Origin: Phytophthora colocasiae
Lineage: Eukaryota > Oomycota > Peronosporomycetes > Peronosporales > Peronosporaceae
Direction: 5' to 3'
DNA length: 64,000 nucleotides
Assembly: GCA_018806915.1 (NCBI GenBank)
Contig: JAGKQI010000074.1
Span: forward strand, 62,001-126,000
Made by a program: the position numbers and the translations under genes. The notes below the pieces were generated by a model. The model worked only from the letters and a program-made list of their open reading frames with translations, ran no database searches and was not told the DNA's origin. Positions 10,905-20,997 of the stretch are shown piece by piece; position 1 is the stretch's first letter, and every line of letters starts with the position of its first letter.

Positions 10905-11300
10905 ACGCAACGTCGAGTGACGTGAGCGAGTGCGAGCAGCATCGTCGGGTGGCGAGTGCAGAACAAGATGAAGTGCAGATCTTGAGACAACGCCGTGTGC
11001 CGTGTGTGAGAGCAACGTCGAGTGACGTGTGCAGTACAAGTGAGGCACGCAGTGACGTCGGGTGACGTATGCAGTGCAAGGTGAAGTGCACGAAGCAACG
11101 TCGAGTGACGTGTGTGAGTGCATGTGCTTGGGGAAACGTCGAGTGACGTGAGCAAGTGTAGTACAAGTGCGTCCAGTGACGTGTACAAGTAGAAGAACAA
11201 TGGCAGCGTCGTGTGACGCGGGCAAGACGTACCAGTAGTACGTGGAGTAACGTCATGGAGACGAGTACAAGTGAAGACACAGCGGTAGATGACGTGTGCA
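10905..11300. repeat. Array of small stem-loops, ~38-bp period
   Basis: Degenerate tandem units each centred on a 5-bp stem with 4-nt loop, typically ACGTC-GAGT-GACGT followed by G and a purine-rich spacer (GAGCAAGTG or GTGCAGTACAAGTG). Clear units: 10910-10923, 11015-11028, 11055-11068, 11098-11111, 11136-11149, 11169-11182, 11206-11219; start-to-start spacing from 11015 onward is 40, 43, 38, 33 and 37 bp. The last unit reads GCGTC-GTGT-GACGC, a paired change of both stem ends. Each stem also contains TGACGT, the core of CREB/ATF-type bZIP sites. Confidence 0.75.
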
Positions 11301-11818
11301 AGCTCAAGTTGCAGCATCATGGAGATGTGTGTAAAGAGAACTAGCGAATTGAAACCGTGTAAAGCGTCAAGATGTCGTACAAGAACAAGTTACGGCGTGT
11401 GCGGAAAAGTCTGGAGCTCACCCGTGTGTGGTGGAGTGAATGCCAGTGCACGAGTGTGTATGGTGTTCCTGCTCCTACTAGGCGAATGCGCGTCGTGGAG
11501 CTCTGCTGTGCTCCGGCTGGAAGCAGCAACTCAGTTTGAAGGCAAAGATGGCTAGAGTGTAGCGCTGTGTGCAGTGATCAAGCTGAGGTTCGAAGGTCTG
11601 GACAAGTTTGGCCGTGTGAGTGTGTCTGGTAACTCCCCGATGGTGTTTGATGAGGATCACGACAGCTCCTGAAGAGCGGTGAGCCACGACGCTGGGAGGA
11701 CAAGGCGACTTCGCTAGGCGAACAGCATCCAGGCAGGACAAGACGGTTCACAAGGACACCAAGATCGCGGCAGCTCAAGAATGGCCATGATGTCGCTATG
11801 CGAAGCTTTGGGAGGCAA

Positions 11819-12162
11819 TGTAGTGGGCTGCGGCCTCTACAGACCTTACCCTGTTAGTATCAAGCTTCGCAAGCTTCCATCCTCTTCCTGGACTGTCCTG
11901 GGCTAGGGCAGGTAAGACGCGAATGGAAGCCACAACGTGTGGTACAAGGACTGGCTAGAGACAATAGGCCAAGGACAGTTTGAGATTTACTCTCACTTCT
12001 GAACTTGCTCTCAGTAGAGCAAGAGCTTCGGAACGTGTTCTGAGTAGAGCACAAGGACTGCAAGGATTAAAGCACCATCATAGTACATGTTGGTAGACTT
12101 GGGGAGTTCCAGCTCCCAAGTACTGTGTGTGTTATTTCCTTGTGTGTCCCCGACCTACTACA
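11819..12162 (+). repeat. LARD-like element 3' LTR
   Basis: 344 bp, matches 10088-10431; followed by the duplicated TTAGT at 12163-12167. Confidence 0.93.
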
Positions 12163-12371
12163 TTAGTCTTGTTACTTCTCTGCCGGTGCTGCGACGACGT
12201 CTTCAAGTTCTGGATTACGCCTCGATCCCTTCTCTTTACGCTCTTTTGCTGGTCATGAGGCGACACGTTCGCTCCTTCCCCATGATCTTCGATGGCTTTG
12301 ATCGAACTCGGTGGGTGAAAATGACGGTTGGGCAACAATTCCGACAGTTCCATGGAATCGCCATTCGGGGA
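12163..12371 (+). pseudogene. Lipase fragment (U3), copy d
   Basis: Short piece of the lipase coding sequence in the opposite orientation to the other copies: LPVLRRRLQ, LDYASIPSLYAL, MRRHVRS and FDGFDRT are readable, then similarity fades (no NDG motif). It is the most diverged lipase copy and is interrupted on its left by the LARD-like element, whose TTAGT duplication lies in it. Confidence 0.75.
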
Positions 12372-12424
12372 GTTCAATTGTCAATACTCATGACCTCTTG
12401 ACATTGGACCAAGTCCCCTCGGAT

Positions 12425-12832
12425 CACATGATCACTTGTTTGGATATGAATGTAGTTGGAGGAAACGCTCTCGCACGTCAACATCACTGAATACGATTTG
12501 GTCGTCATCCTGGATTGGAATCTTGATGCATTGCAAGAGTTCGTAGCGAGGGCGATCGTTATTGATGGTGCTCCGAACCCACCGGCGAGACCAGGGTGGC
12601 TGAGGACATTTCCTCCAACAGCAGCGTCGCTTGCTGATGATATTGTGACGCGTCTTGCACAAGTGGCGGGTGGTCGATTCGGGGTTGTTGTGCTTGCCCC
12701 GAACACTATGAATCAATATGTGAACATCTTCGAGCAGATCAGAGATCTCGAAGTCGAACCCTTCATGCATTGCTGCAGCGCCTCCAAACCAACGCCTTGC
12801 TCGGACCGGCTTTTTGATGGACAATCGCAGGG
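12425..12832 (+). pseudogene. U1 repeated ORF family, copy b
   Basis: Plus-strand U1 copy: starts near CLDMNVVGG, changes frame, then the body (VILDWNLDALQEF, DGAPNPPARPGW, TRLAQVAGGRFG). It ends abruptly at about 12832 within the MDNRR region, where U2 begins. Orientation is inverted relative to copies a, c and d. Confidence 0.55.
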
Positions 12833-13790
12833 GCTAGCAAATTGTAAAGTGAACGTTCTAGACAATCAACACTGCCTATAGTTTTCAGTAAAGTTCTCTT
12901 GCTGATGGCAGCAAGAGAGGGAACATGTACGGCCGCCAGTGATATCTGGCAGCCTGCTCTATCAACCTGCTCTATCAAGAATCCTGACAGTTCCATCGTA
13001 CCCAGTTTCACTGGTTCCGAAGTCACCAATGAACCAATGCTGATTGAGTCAGGCACTGCTTGTCTGGGGGAAACACTGATTGCGCTAGAACTCAGTCTGT
13101 GGTCATCACTGGTATTCACAGAGAATGGTCAAGAGAAACGTCTCCTCAGTAACGTGAAAAGCGGGGCGCGCTTGCAACAGGTCAGTTGCCTCCTCCTTGG
13201 CGCCCTACGTTCTCGGGTGCGCTTGACACGTCCCAGTTCGACCGCGAGTTCACAGATATGCCTGTTGTGAGTCCGGACAACCACGTGCGCGGCATGGCGA
13301 TGGCTATGGGACGACGACCCGGTGCCAACGCGTACGGTAGCAGTCTGACGGGCAACGATCCGTTCAAGGGCTTCACGTACACGGAGGATTCGTATCTGCA
13401 GGACGGCCTTCCGGGCCGCAGCCCTGCACGAGGAAGCGGCCGCGTGCGGCACCACAACATGTAACAAGGTCGGTGTCGTACAAAAAAACAAAGGATGGAA
13501 GCGGGAGTCAATAGCACAGGAGGGAAAGAAAGAAGGTTGGAGAATTCGAGGCGACAAGAGCATTGGGTTGCGTGTGTATTGATACAATGCTTACGACTCG
13601 ATCGAGGGGCGAGAAGTGCAGGAGTGAGACACCCTCAGACTGTAGGGACAGAAGAGAAGGCAAGGTGGGGTTTGTACATATATTCGCTGATCTTCCGCTG
13701 CTAACGTCAATTAGAGAAAAGTTTTTGAGCATTCCGTCATGGAGACAACATAGGGGCGAACACTCGAACGGACATAGGAAGTCGTTAGCA
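12833..13790. repeat. U2 repeat, copy 2
   Basis: Almost identical to 18673-19630, and in both places it is followed directly by a lipase copy, so about 2 kb (12833 to about 14890) is one segmental duplication with 18673-20735. The repeat contains the short ORF 13186-13464. The remaining sequence shows no recognised gene. Confidence 0.85.
13186..13464 (+). CDS. U2 short ORF, unrecognised
   Basis: About 92 codons open, ending at TAA at 13462. GC-rich codon use and a readable C-terminal half (VVSPDNHVRGMAMAMGRRPG, NDPFKGFTYTEDSYLQDG, ARGSGRVRHHNM) look more like a captured gene end than random sequence. There is no ATG at the beginning (the open frame starts at TTG); a splice acceptor CCCAG just before FDREF could make it a last exon. 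Three near-identical copies exist (8132, 13186, 19027). Product unknown. Confidence 0.35.
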   Translation: MPPPWRPTFSGALDTSQFDREFTDMPVVSPDNHVRGMAMAMGRRPGANAYGSSLTGNDPFKGFTYTEDSYLQDGLPGRSPARGSGRVRHHNM

Positions 13791-13793
13791 TAG

Positions 13794-15231
13794 CTAAGTA
13801 ACATCAATGTACATGTACCTCACTGAAAAACGAAACCATGGAGACAAGGTAGGGTTCGCCTCAAATTGGCTTGCCAGGACTCGAAAGAGCCGTTGAAACA
13901 GTGCTGGTGAGTCGCTGTCGAAGTGCGTCCCAGCCAGGTGGTTCCTCTCGACACGGTGAACGTACCAGATTCCACGTCGGAGTTCAGAGAAGTTGGCACT
14001 ATCCGTTGGATCCAGTTGTGTCGGCCTTCTTGGGCTGATGTGCATCTCATCTTCCAAGTGCAAATCCACAGACGCTTTCGTTGTGGCTGGGAGCGTTTCC
14101 AACGAAGAGGACGAGGATGTGGACGCAGTCGATTCCGTGTCACTGTCGTTGTCGATTGCTGAAGCCCACGGCCGTAGCATGGAGTGGAGATTCACAGCAC
14201 CATCATTTTCACCCCACAGAGTTCGATCAAAGCCATCGAAGATCATGTGGAGAGAGCGAACGTGTCGCCTCATGACCAGCACAAGAGCGTAAAGAGAAGG
14301 GATCGAGGCGTAATCCAGAGCTTGAAGACGTCGTCGCAGCACCGGAAGAGAAAGTAACACGACCAACACCGACAAGCTCGTCAAGGCAGCGTTTCTACTG
14401 AAAACGCCAATAGTAGCAGCAATTGTCAAGACACCTACACAAACCACAAGCGCAATTTCAACCCGAGGTATCGTTACATGGCTGGATGTTGCCATGGACA
14501 CGAGGAAGATCTTGTCCATGTGGATTAACCGTGCATTACGCTCCATTCGCTCTCTTGGAAGGATATTGAAGACCGCCAGGTCAGTTGAACTGTTGATTCG
14601 CCCATAAGGTGACAAAATCTCTCGAAATGAGCTCACACACTGCCATTGAGGCATCCGAAAGTCAAAGACTTGACTAATCTGTGTGCAACTTAAACCAAAC
14701 GCCCAGTACAGCTCCAATGAAGTGTCCGAGTGAATACGGTACCATTTGAAGGTCGTTGAGCCCGAAGAGATGCGTCACAGTCGAACCAGTAAGAGGACCA
14801 GCGATGGAGACCAAACTGACAACCCAGCGATGATCGCTTCCGACCTGAAAGAAGTCGATACATAAGAGTTGATACAGTTCCAGAACGGTGGTAGCTCCGA
14901 AGCTGTGGCCGACAAGATGGACGGGGTTGTCTTGACTCCAATTGGGGTGTAACGGAGCTTCGTACGTGGCTCCAAATCGATTGTGGCCTGCTGCAAGACT
15001 GTGCTCTTCTCCATAGTCCACTCGACCTCCAAACAACTGGTAGAAGGCTTCACAGGCTCGGTCGTGGTCGGACGATAACGCCCCCACGTCTACAATGAGG
15101 TGATTGCGATTCATGTTGGCCAGAGCTTCTTCTGGCCAATATGGAGACCAGGAGTTCCACAGAGGACGACGAGTTCCATACCCGAAAACCCCATGAATCA
15201 ACACAACTGGGTAATTCGTGGTAGTTTCCAT
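13794..15231 (-). pseudogene. Lipase, bacterial family I.5-like, copy A
   Basis: Most complete lipase copy, predicted triacylglycerol lipase of the alpha/beta-hydrolase fold. From the ATG at 15231: HGVFGYG (oxyanion region), VGALSSDHDRACE and FGGRVDYGEEH (typical of Geobacillus/Staphylococcus lipases), nucleophile elbow GHSFG, then SQVFDFRMPQW, SSTDLAVFNI, the Asp motif ENDGAVN and a His candidate in RNHLAG. About 100 residues between the last two blocks include two hydrophobic segments, which the bacterial enzymes lack. An 11-bp deletion near 14672 (present intact in copy B) shifts the frame, so this copy is broken. An additional open frame upstream to 15391 might be 5' coding sequence out of frame. 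Confidence 0.8.
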
Positions 15232-15857
15232 GGCTTTGAGGATAGATGAGGAATGATGGACGGACGACGTAAGGTTGAAAGTGACGTTGGTATTCGTTGT
15301 TGCTCCGTCGGAGAATGATTGCTACGTCGGACCCGATAGGAATGGCAACGCTTTGGCAAAGATAGACACGATCTTCTACTGTACCATTCAAATGACAAAA
15401 TAATTATTCACTTGTGCAAAGCTAACTAAAGTGTGCCAACCAAGTTCAAAACAAAGAGAAAATATCGATTTCTTCTTCTCCATCCCCACCCGAGATATTT
15501 CGACGTCTTCCCGAGAAAGAAAACAATCACTCTTGAGGTATTGTCTGCAAATCGCTGTCGGTAGCTAGCCATGTATTACTTCAAAGTACTGATACTGTAA
15601 GAACCTAATTTAATGTGCTGACATTATGGCTACTATTGGTAAAACTAGTTTTATGATGCGAAAGAAGAGCAGACGAGAAAGAAACTTTTATTGCTCGGAT
15701 TATCACTTCTTCTCGAATGAACTATCGGAAGAAAAGCGCATCTTATGCGACGATATCGTTGGCGAAACATCATCGGATCACCCAAAGATCTGACGTAATG
15801 GTGGTGTTGGAGGAACACGTGCTAGATCGACTGGTTGCAGCACCCTGCGATTATCCA

Positions 15858-16395
15858 TCAAATAGCCGGTCCGAGCAAGACGTTGGTTTCGAGGCGCTGC
15901 AGCAAATTGACTTGCATGAATGGTTCGACTTCGAGATCTCTGATCCGCACGCAGATGTTGCCGTATTGAGTCATATCGTTCGGGGCAAGCACAACAACCC
16001 CGAATCGACCACCCGCCACTTGTGCAAGACGCGTCACAATATCATCAGCAAGCGACGCTGCTGTTGGAGTCAGCCACCCTGGTCTCGCCGGTGGGTTCAT
16101 AGCACCATCAATAACGATCGCCCTCGCTACGAACTCTTGCAACGCATCAAGATCCCAATCCAGGATGACAGCCAGATCGTCTTTAATAATGTTTTCCTCC
16201 AACTACATTCATATCCAAACATACGACCATGTGCGTCTTGGTTTTCATACACACTACAGTGTAGTGTAGTACCTGAGGGTCCCCATACGATGCCACCGCT
16301 GACAGGTCCATCGCCACTCGCTTCTTCGCCTTCTTTCCTCTCTGTCGATCTTCCGGCTCGTTCTTTGATGGTCGTTTCCTTTCGCGACTCACCAT
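15858..16395 (-). pseudogene. U1 repeated ORF family, copy c
   Basis: N-terminal frame from 16395 (basic, RQRGKKAKKRVAMDLSAV) and body from about 16202 (VILDWDLDALQEF, MNPPARPGW) in another frame. It lacks a 12-bp piece (LRTFPPT becomes LTPT) and is further decayed at the 3' end. Immediately beyond its 5' flank (16508) a lipase fragment begins. Confidence 0.5.
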
Positions 16396-16507
16396 CCTGT
16401 CTCGGAAATGAAAGGAGGAAAGAAATGGGAAATGGGGAGCGTTCTTTTAGCGGATTCGATCAATCAAACGAAAACCACGAGGAGAATGAACGTACCGGGC
16501 TTTGCAG

Positions 16508-17040
16508 TATCAAGGCAGCGTTTCTACTGAAAACACCAATAGTAGCAGCAATTGTGAAGACACCTACACAAACCACAAGCGCAATTTCAACCCGAGGTAT
16601 CGTTACATGGCTGGACGTTGCCACGGACACGAGGAAGATCTTGTCCATGTGGATTAACCGTGCATTACGCTTCATTCGCTCTCTTGGAAGGATATTGAAG
16701 ACCGCCAGGTCAGTTGAACTGTTGATTCGCCCATAAGGTGACAAAATCTCTCGAAATGAGCTCACACACTGCCATTGAGGCATCCGAAAGTCAAAGACTT
16801 GACTGAACATTGGCCAATCTGTGTGCAACTTAAACCAAATGCCCAGTACAGCTCCAATGAAGTGTCCGAGTGAATACGGTACCATTTGAAGGTCGTTGAG
16901 CCCGAAGAGATGCGTCACAGTCGAACCAGTAAGAGGACCAGCGATGGAGACCAAACTGACAACCCAGCGATGATCGCTTCCGACCTGAAAGAAGTCGATA
17001 CATAAGAGTTGATACAGTTCCAGAGCGGTGGTTTGCCACG
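16508..17040 (-). pseudogene. Lipase fragment (U3), copy C
   Basis: Middle portion of the lipase: from the SIAGPLTGS region through SQVFDFRMPQW, SSTDLAVFNI to the first hydrophobic segment, where it is cut at a junction with U1 (16508). Its other end (about 17035) is joined to a non-lipase sequence (TTTGCCACGCGGGAG) that is also attached to copy B at 20740, so B and C descend from one already truncated ancestor. Confidence 0.8.
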
Positions 17041-17108
17041 CGGGAGTGTATCATGGCTGTTTACCACGCAAACGTCGTGATTTTGTGCGGAAGCAGTGGA
17101 TGACGGAT

Positions 17109-17825
17109 GGGCCAATTGACGATCATTTGTGTGACCAGCGCCTTTGGGGTACGATAATTGCTTTGTAAAACTATTTGTTGGAATGGAGATTTACTAACCT
17201 CAAGGGTGATGTTGTTCACAGATGGGAGTTGACCGTGCAGACGTGAGATTTGTGGTTCATCATTCGATCGTCGCTTCTTCTCAACAAATTGTGCGTCTAC
17301 ATCTTGGGTTTAAGTCTTTGGTTGGGAATTAACAGACTCAATTTGTTGTAGGGACGAAGTGGTCGTGATGGAAAACCTACTGAGTGTATTCTATTGTACT
17401 CTGAAGCTGACAAGAGACGCAGACAACTGAAAGACTCAGATGTGGTTTGTTCTACAGTGGACAAAACTATAGGGGAGGAGGGTATTTCCAAGGGGGTCAT
17501 TGAGTACCAATACCAGAAAATCCTAGCGAGCGGATCAAGTTACCAAAGCGTGAACCTTATCACAACGTCTCATTCGGGCTCGAACTGTATGGAGCTCCTC
17601 TGTATATTTTCCATTTTTACTTGACGATTTGTTTGCTACATCAGAAGAAGAGTATGCGAGGCATCGGCCCTGCTAAAGCTGAGAGAGATTTGAGCTTCGG
17701 TTAAGTAGCTCAGGAGAAAGAAAACAATCACTCGGAGGTATTGTCTGGAAATCGCTGTCGGCAGCTACTCATGTAATGCAAGGACCTAATGCTGAAATAT
17801 AACAATTATTGGTAAAACTAGTGTT
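17109..17825. repeat. Unique spacer and U4 copy 2
   Basis: 17109-17242 shows nothing recognisable. 17243-17825 is the second U4 copy, followed at once by U1 copy d exactly as at 8396-9931. No gene supported. Confidence 0.6.
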
Positions 17826-17931
17826 ATGAGGGGACGAGAAAAAACTTTTCGGATTATCACTTCTTCTCGAATGAACTATCGGAAGAAAAGCGCATCTTAT
17901 GCGACGATTTCATTAGCGAAACATCATCGGA

Positions 17932-18559
17932 TCATGAAAAGATCTGACGTAGTGGTGGTGATGGAGGAGCACGTGCTAGATCGACTGGTTGCAGTACCCT
18001 GCGATTATCCATCAAATAGCCGGTCCGAGCAAGACGTTGGTTTCGAGGCGCCGCAGCGAAATTGACTTGCATGAATGGTTCGATTTCAAGAATTCCGATC
18101 CGCTCCCTGATGTTGCCGTATTGAGTCATATCGTTCGGGGCAAGCACAACAACCCCGAATCGACCACCCGCCACTTGTGCAAGACGCGTCACAATATCGT
18201 CAGCAAGCGACGCTGCTGTTGGAGGAAATGTCCTCAGCCACCCTGGTCTCGCCGGTGGGTTCGGAGCACCATCATTTACGATTGCCCTCGCTACAAACTC
18301 TTGCAATGCCTCCAGATTCCAATCCAGGATGACAGCCAGATCGTCTTTAATAATGTTTTCCTCCAACTACATTCATATCCAAACATACGACCATGTGAGT
18401 CTTGGTTTTCATACACACTACAGTGTAGTGTAGTACCTGAGGGCCCCCATACGATGCCACCGCTGACAGGTCCATCGCCACTCGCTTCTTCGCCTTCTTT
18501 CCTCTCTGTCGATCTTCCGGCTCGTTCTTTGATGGTCGTTTCCTTTCGCGACCTACCAT
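17932..18559 (-). pseudogene. U1 repeated ORF family, copy d
   Basis: Cleanest U1 copy. N-terminal frame from 18559 (basic stretch, MDLSAVASYG, CLDMNVVGG) meets a stop near 18347; the body (VILDWNLEALQEF, DGAPNPPARPGW, AQVAGGRFG, YLMDNRRVLQP) continues in another frame to a stop at 17932. The same frame change occurs in copies b and c, so it is either ancestral damage or an unrecognised intron. Followed on the right by U2 copy 3. Confidence 0.55.
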
Positions 18560-18672
18560 CCTGTCTCGGAAATGAAAGGAGGAAAGAAATGGGAAAGGGA
18601 GAGCGTTCTTTTAGCGGATTCGATCAATCAAACGAAAACCACGAGGAGAATGAACGTACCAAGCTTTGCAGT

Positions 18673-19630
18673 AGCTAGCAAATTGTAAAGTGAGCGTTCT
18701 AGACAATCAACACTGCCTATAGTTTTCAGTAAAGTTCTCTTGCTGATGGCAGCAAGAGAGGGAACATGTACGGCCGCCAGTGATATCTGGCAGCCTGCTC
18801 TATCAACCTGCTCTATCAAGAATCCTGACAGTTCCATCGTACCCAGTTTCACTGGTTCCGAAGTCACCAATGAACCAATGCTGATTGAGTCAGGCACTGC
18901 TTGTCTGGGGGAAACACTGATTGCGCTAGAACTCAGTCTGTGGTCATCACTGGTATTCACAGAGAATGGTCAAGAGAAACGTCTCCTCAGTAACGTGAAA
19001 AGCGGGGCGCGCTTGCAACAGGTCAGTTGCCTCCTCCTTGGCGCCCTACGTTCTCGGGTGCGCTTGACACGTCCCAGTTCGACCGCGAGTTCACAGATAT
19101 GCCTGTTGTGAGTCCGGACAACCACGTGCGCGGCATGGCGATGGCTATGGGACGACGACCCGGTGCCAACGCGTACGGTAGCAGTCTGACGGGCAACGAT
19201 CCGTTCAAGGGCTTCACGTACACGGAGGATTCGTATCTGCAGGACGGCCTTCCGGGCCGCAGCCCTGCACGAGGAAGCGGCCGCGTGCGGCACCACAACA
19301 TGTAACAAGGTCGGTGTCGTACAAAAAAACAAAGGATGGAAGCGGGAGTCAATAGCACAGGAGGGAAAGAAAGAAGGTTGGAGAATTCGAGGCGACAAGA
19401 GCATTGGGTTGCGTGTGTATTGATACAATGCTTACGACTCGATCGAGGGGCGAGAAGTGCAGGAGTGAGACACCCTCAGACTGTAGGGACAGAAGAGAAG
19501 GCAAGGTGGGGTTTGTACATATATTCGCTGATCTTCCGCTGCTAACGTCAATTAGAGAAAAGTTTTTGAGCATTCCGTCATGGAGACAACATAGGGCGAA
19601 CACTCGAACGGACATAGGAAGTCGTTAGCA
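18673..19630. repeat. U2 repeat, copy 3
   Basis: Near-identical to 12833-13790 (one base shorter near 19593). Contains the short ORF 19027-19305 described for copy 2. Confidence 0.85.
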
Positions 19631-19633
19631 TAG

Positions 19634-20740
19634 CTAAGTAACATCAATGTACATGTACCTCACTGAAAAACGAAACCATGGAGACAAGGTAGGGTTCGCC
19701 TCAAATTGGCTTGCCAGGACTCGAAAGAGCCGTTGAAACAGTGCTGGTGAGTCGCTGTCGAAGTGCGTCCCAGCCAGGTGGTTCCTCTCGACACGGTGAA
19801 CGTACCAGATTCCACGTCGGAGTTCAGAGAAGTTGGCACTATCCGTTGGATCCAGTTGTGTCTGCCTTCTTGGGCTGATGTGCATCTCATCTTCCAAGTG
19901 CAAATCCACAGACGCTTTCGTTGTGGCTGGGAGCGTTTCCAACGAAGAGGACGAGGATGTGGACGCAGTCGATTCCGTGTCACTGTCGTTGTCGATTGCT
20001 GAAGCCCACGGCCGTAGCATGGAGTGGAGATTCACAGCACCATCATTTTCACCCCACAGAGTTCGATCAAAGCCATCGAAGATCATGTGGAGAGAGCGAA
20101 CGTGTCGCCTCATGACCAGCACAAGAGCGTAAAGAGAAGGGATCGAGGCGTAATCCAGAGCTTGAAGACGTCGTCGCAGCACCGGAAGAGAAAGTAACAC
20201 GACCAACACCGACAAGCTCGTCAAGGCAGCGTTTCTACTGAAAACGCCAATAGTAGCAGCAATTGTCAAGACACCTACACAAACCACAAGCGCAATTTCA
20301 ACCCGAGGTATCGTTACATGGCTGGATGTTGCCATGGACACGAGGAAGATCTTGTCCATGTGGATTAACCGTGCATTACGCTCCATTCGCTCTCTTGGAA
20401 GGATATTGAAGACCGCCAGGTCAGTTGAACTGTTGATTCGCCCATAAGGTGACAAAATCTCTCGAAATGAGCTCACACACTGCCATTGAGGCATCCGAAA
20501 GTCAAAGACTTGACTGAACATTGGCCAATCTGTGTGCAACTTAAACCAAACGCCCAGTACAGCTCCAATGAAGTGTCCGAGTGAATACGGTACCATTTGA
20601 AGGTCGTTGAGCCCGAAGAGATGCGTCACAGTCGAACCAGTAAGAGGACCAGCGATGGAGACCAAACTGACAACCCAGCGATGATCGCTTCCGACCTGAA
20701 AGAAGTCGATACATAAGAGTTGATACAGTTCCAGAGCGGT
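19634..20740 (-). pseudogene. Lipase, bacterial family I.5-like, copy B
   Basis: Open for about 343 codons with the C-terminal two thirds of the lipase intact and without the 11-bp deletion of copy A. The segment carrying HGVFG and GHSFG is missing: similarity ends at about 20737 and an upstream stop prevents extension, so the nucleophile Ser is absent. The putative Asp (ENDGAVN) and His (RNHLAG) motifs and both hydrophobic segments (VEIALVVCVGVLTIAATIGV and SLSVLVVLLSLPVL) are present. Confidence 0.8.
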
Positions 20741-20967
20741 GGTTTGCCACGCGGGAGTGTATCATGGCTGTTTACCACGCAAACGTCGTGATTTTGTGCG
20801 GAAGCAGTGGATGATGGACTTCAATCTAACCCCATATATAGGCGCGTCACTACTGTAGCACGAGAGATCGTTGTCACTTCAGTCAATAGCTGGTCGAGTG
20901 CCATTAATTGGTCAGATTCTGTCATGACTATTGGCCAATAGCTCGCTGCAAAAAACAGAAAGTTTCC

Positions 20968-20981
20968 TCATTCGAGAATTT
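20968..20981 (+). promoter_or_regulatory. Oomycete initiator (Inr) of the CRN gene
   Basis: TCATTCGAGAATTT fits the oomycete initiator plus flanking region (TCAYTYBNNNWTTY) and lies 16 bp before the ATG at 20998, a normal distance for the short 5' leaders of these organisms. Confidence 0.6.
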
Positions 20982-20997
20982 GTCGCCTTAAGGAAAG

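Larger units (their letters stand above)
10088..12162 (+). mobile_element. Non-autonomous LTR element (LARD/TRIM-like)
   Basis: 2075-bp element with two 344-bp LTRs (10088-10431 and 11819-12162), TG...CA ends (TGTAGTGGGC to CCTACTACA) and a 5-bp target duplication TTAGT. I find no difference between the LTRs, so it inserted recently. The 1387-bp interior has no gag, protease, RT, RNase H or integrase; longer open frames there are by-products of internal repeats. A purine-rich TTTGGGAGGCAA before the second LTR favours plus-strand orientation; the sequence after the first LTR does not start with the usual TGG primer-binding motif. It must depend on an autonomous partner. It sits inside a lipase-derived fragment. 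Confidence 0.92.

Noticed and set aside
10905..11300. CRISPR-like array
   Set aside because: Units are degenerate, spacers are themselves similar, the period varies from 33 to 43 bp, and the host is eukaryotic.
10569..11320. Three overlapping minus-strand ORFs of 160-220 codons inside the LARD-like element, with repeated HVTRR and TSLDV
   Set aside because: They are the three translations of the CACGTCACTCGACG repeat array; no start context, no domain, and all three frames are open only because of repeat composition.
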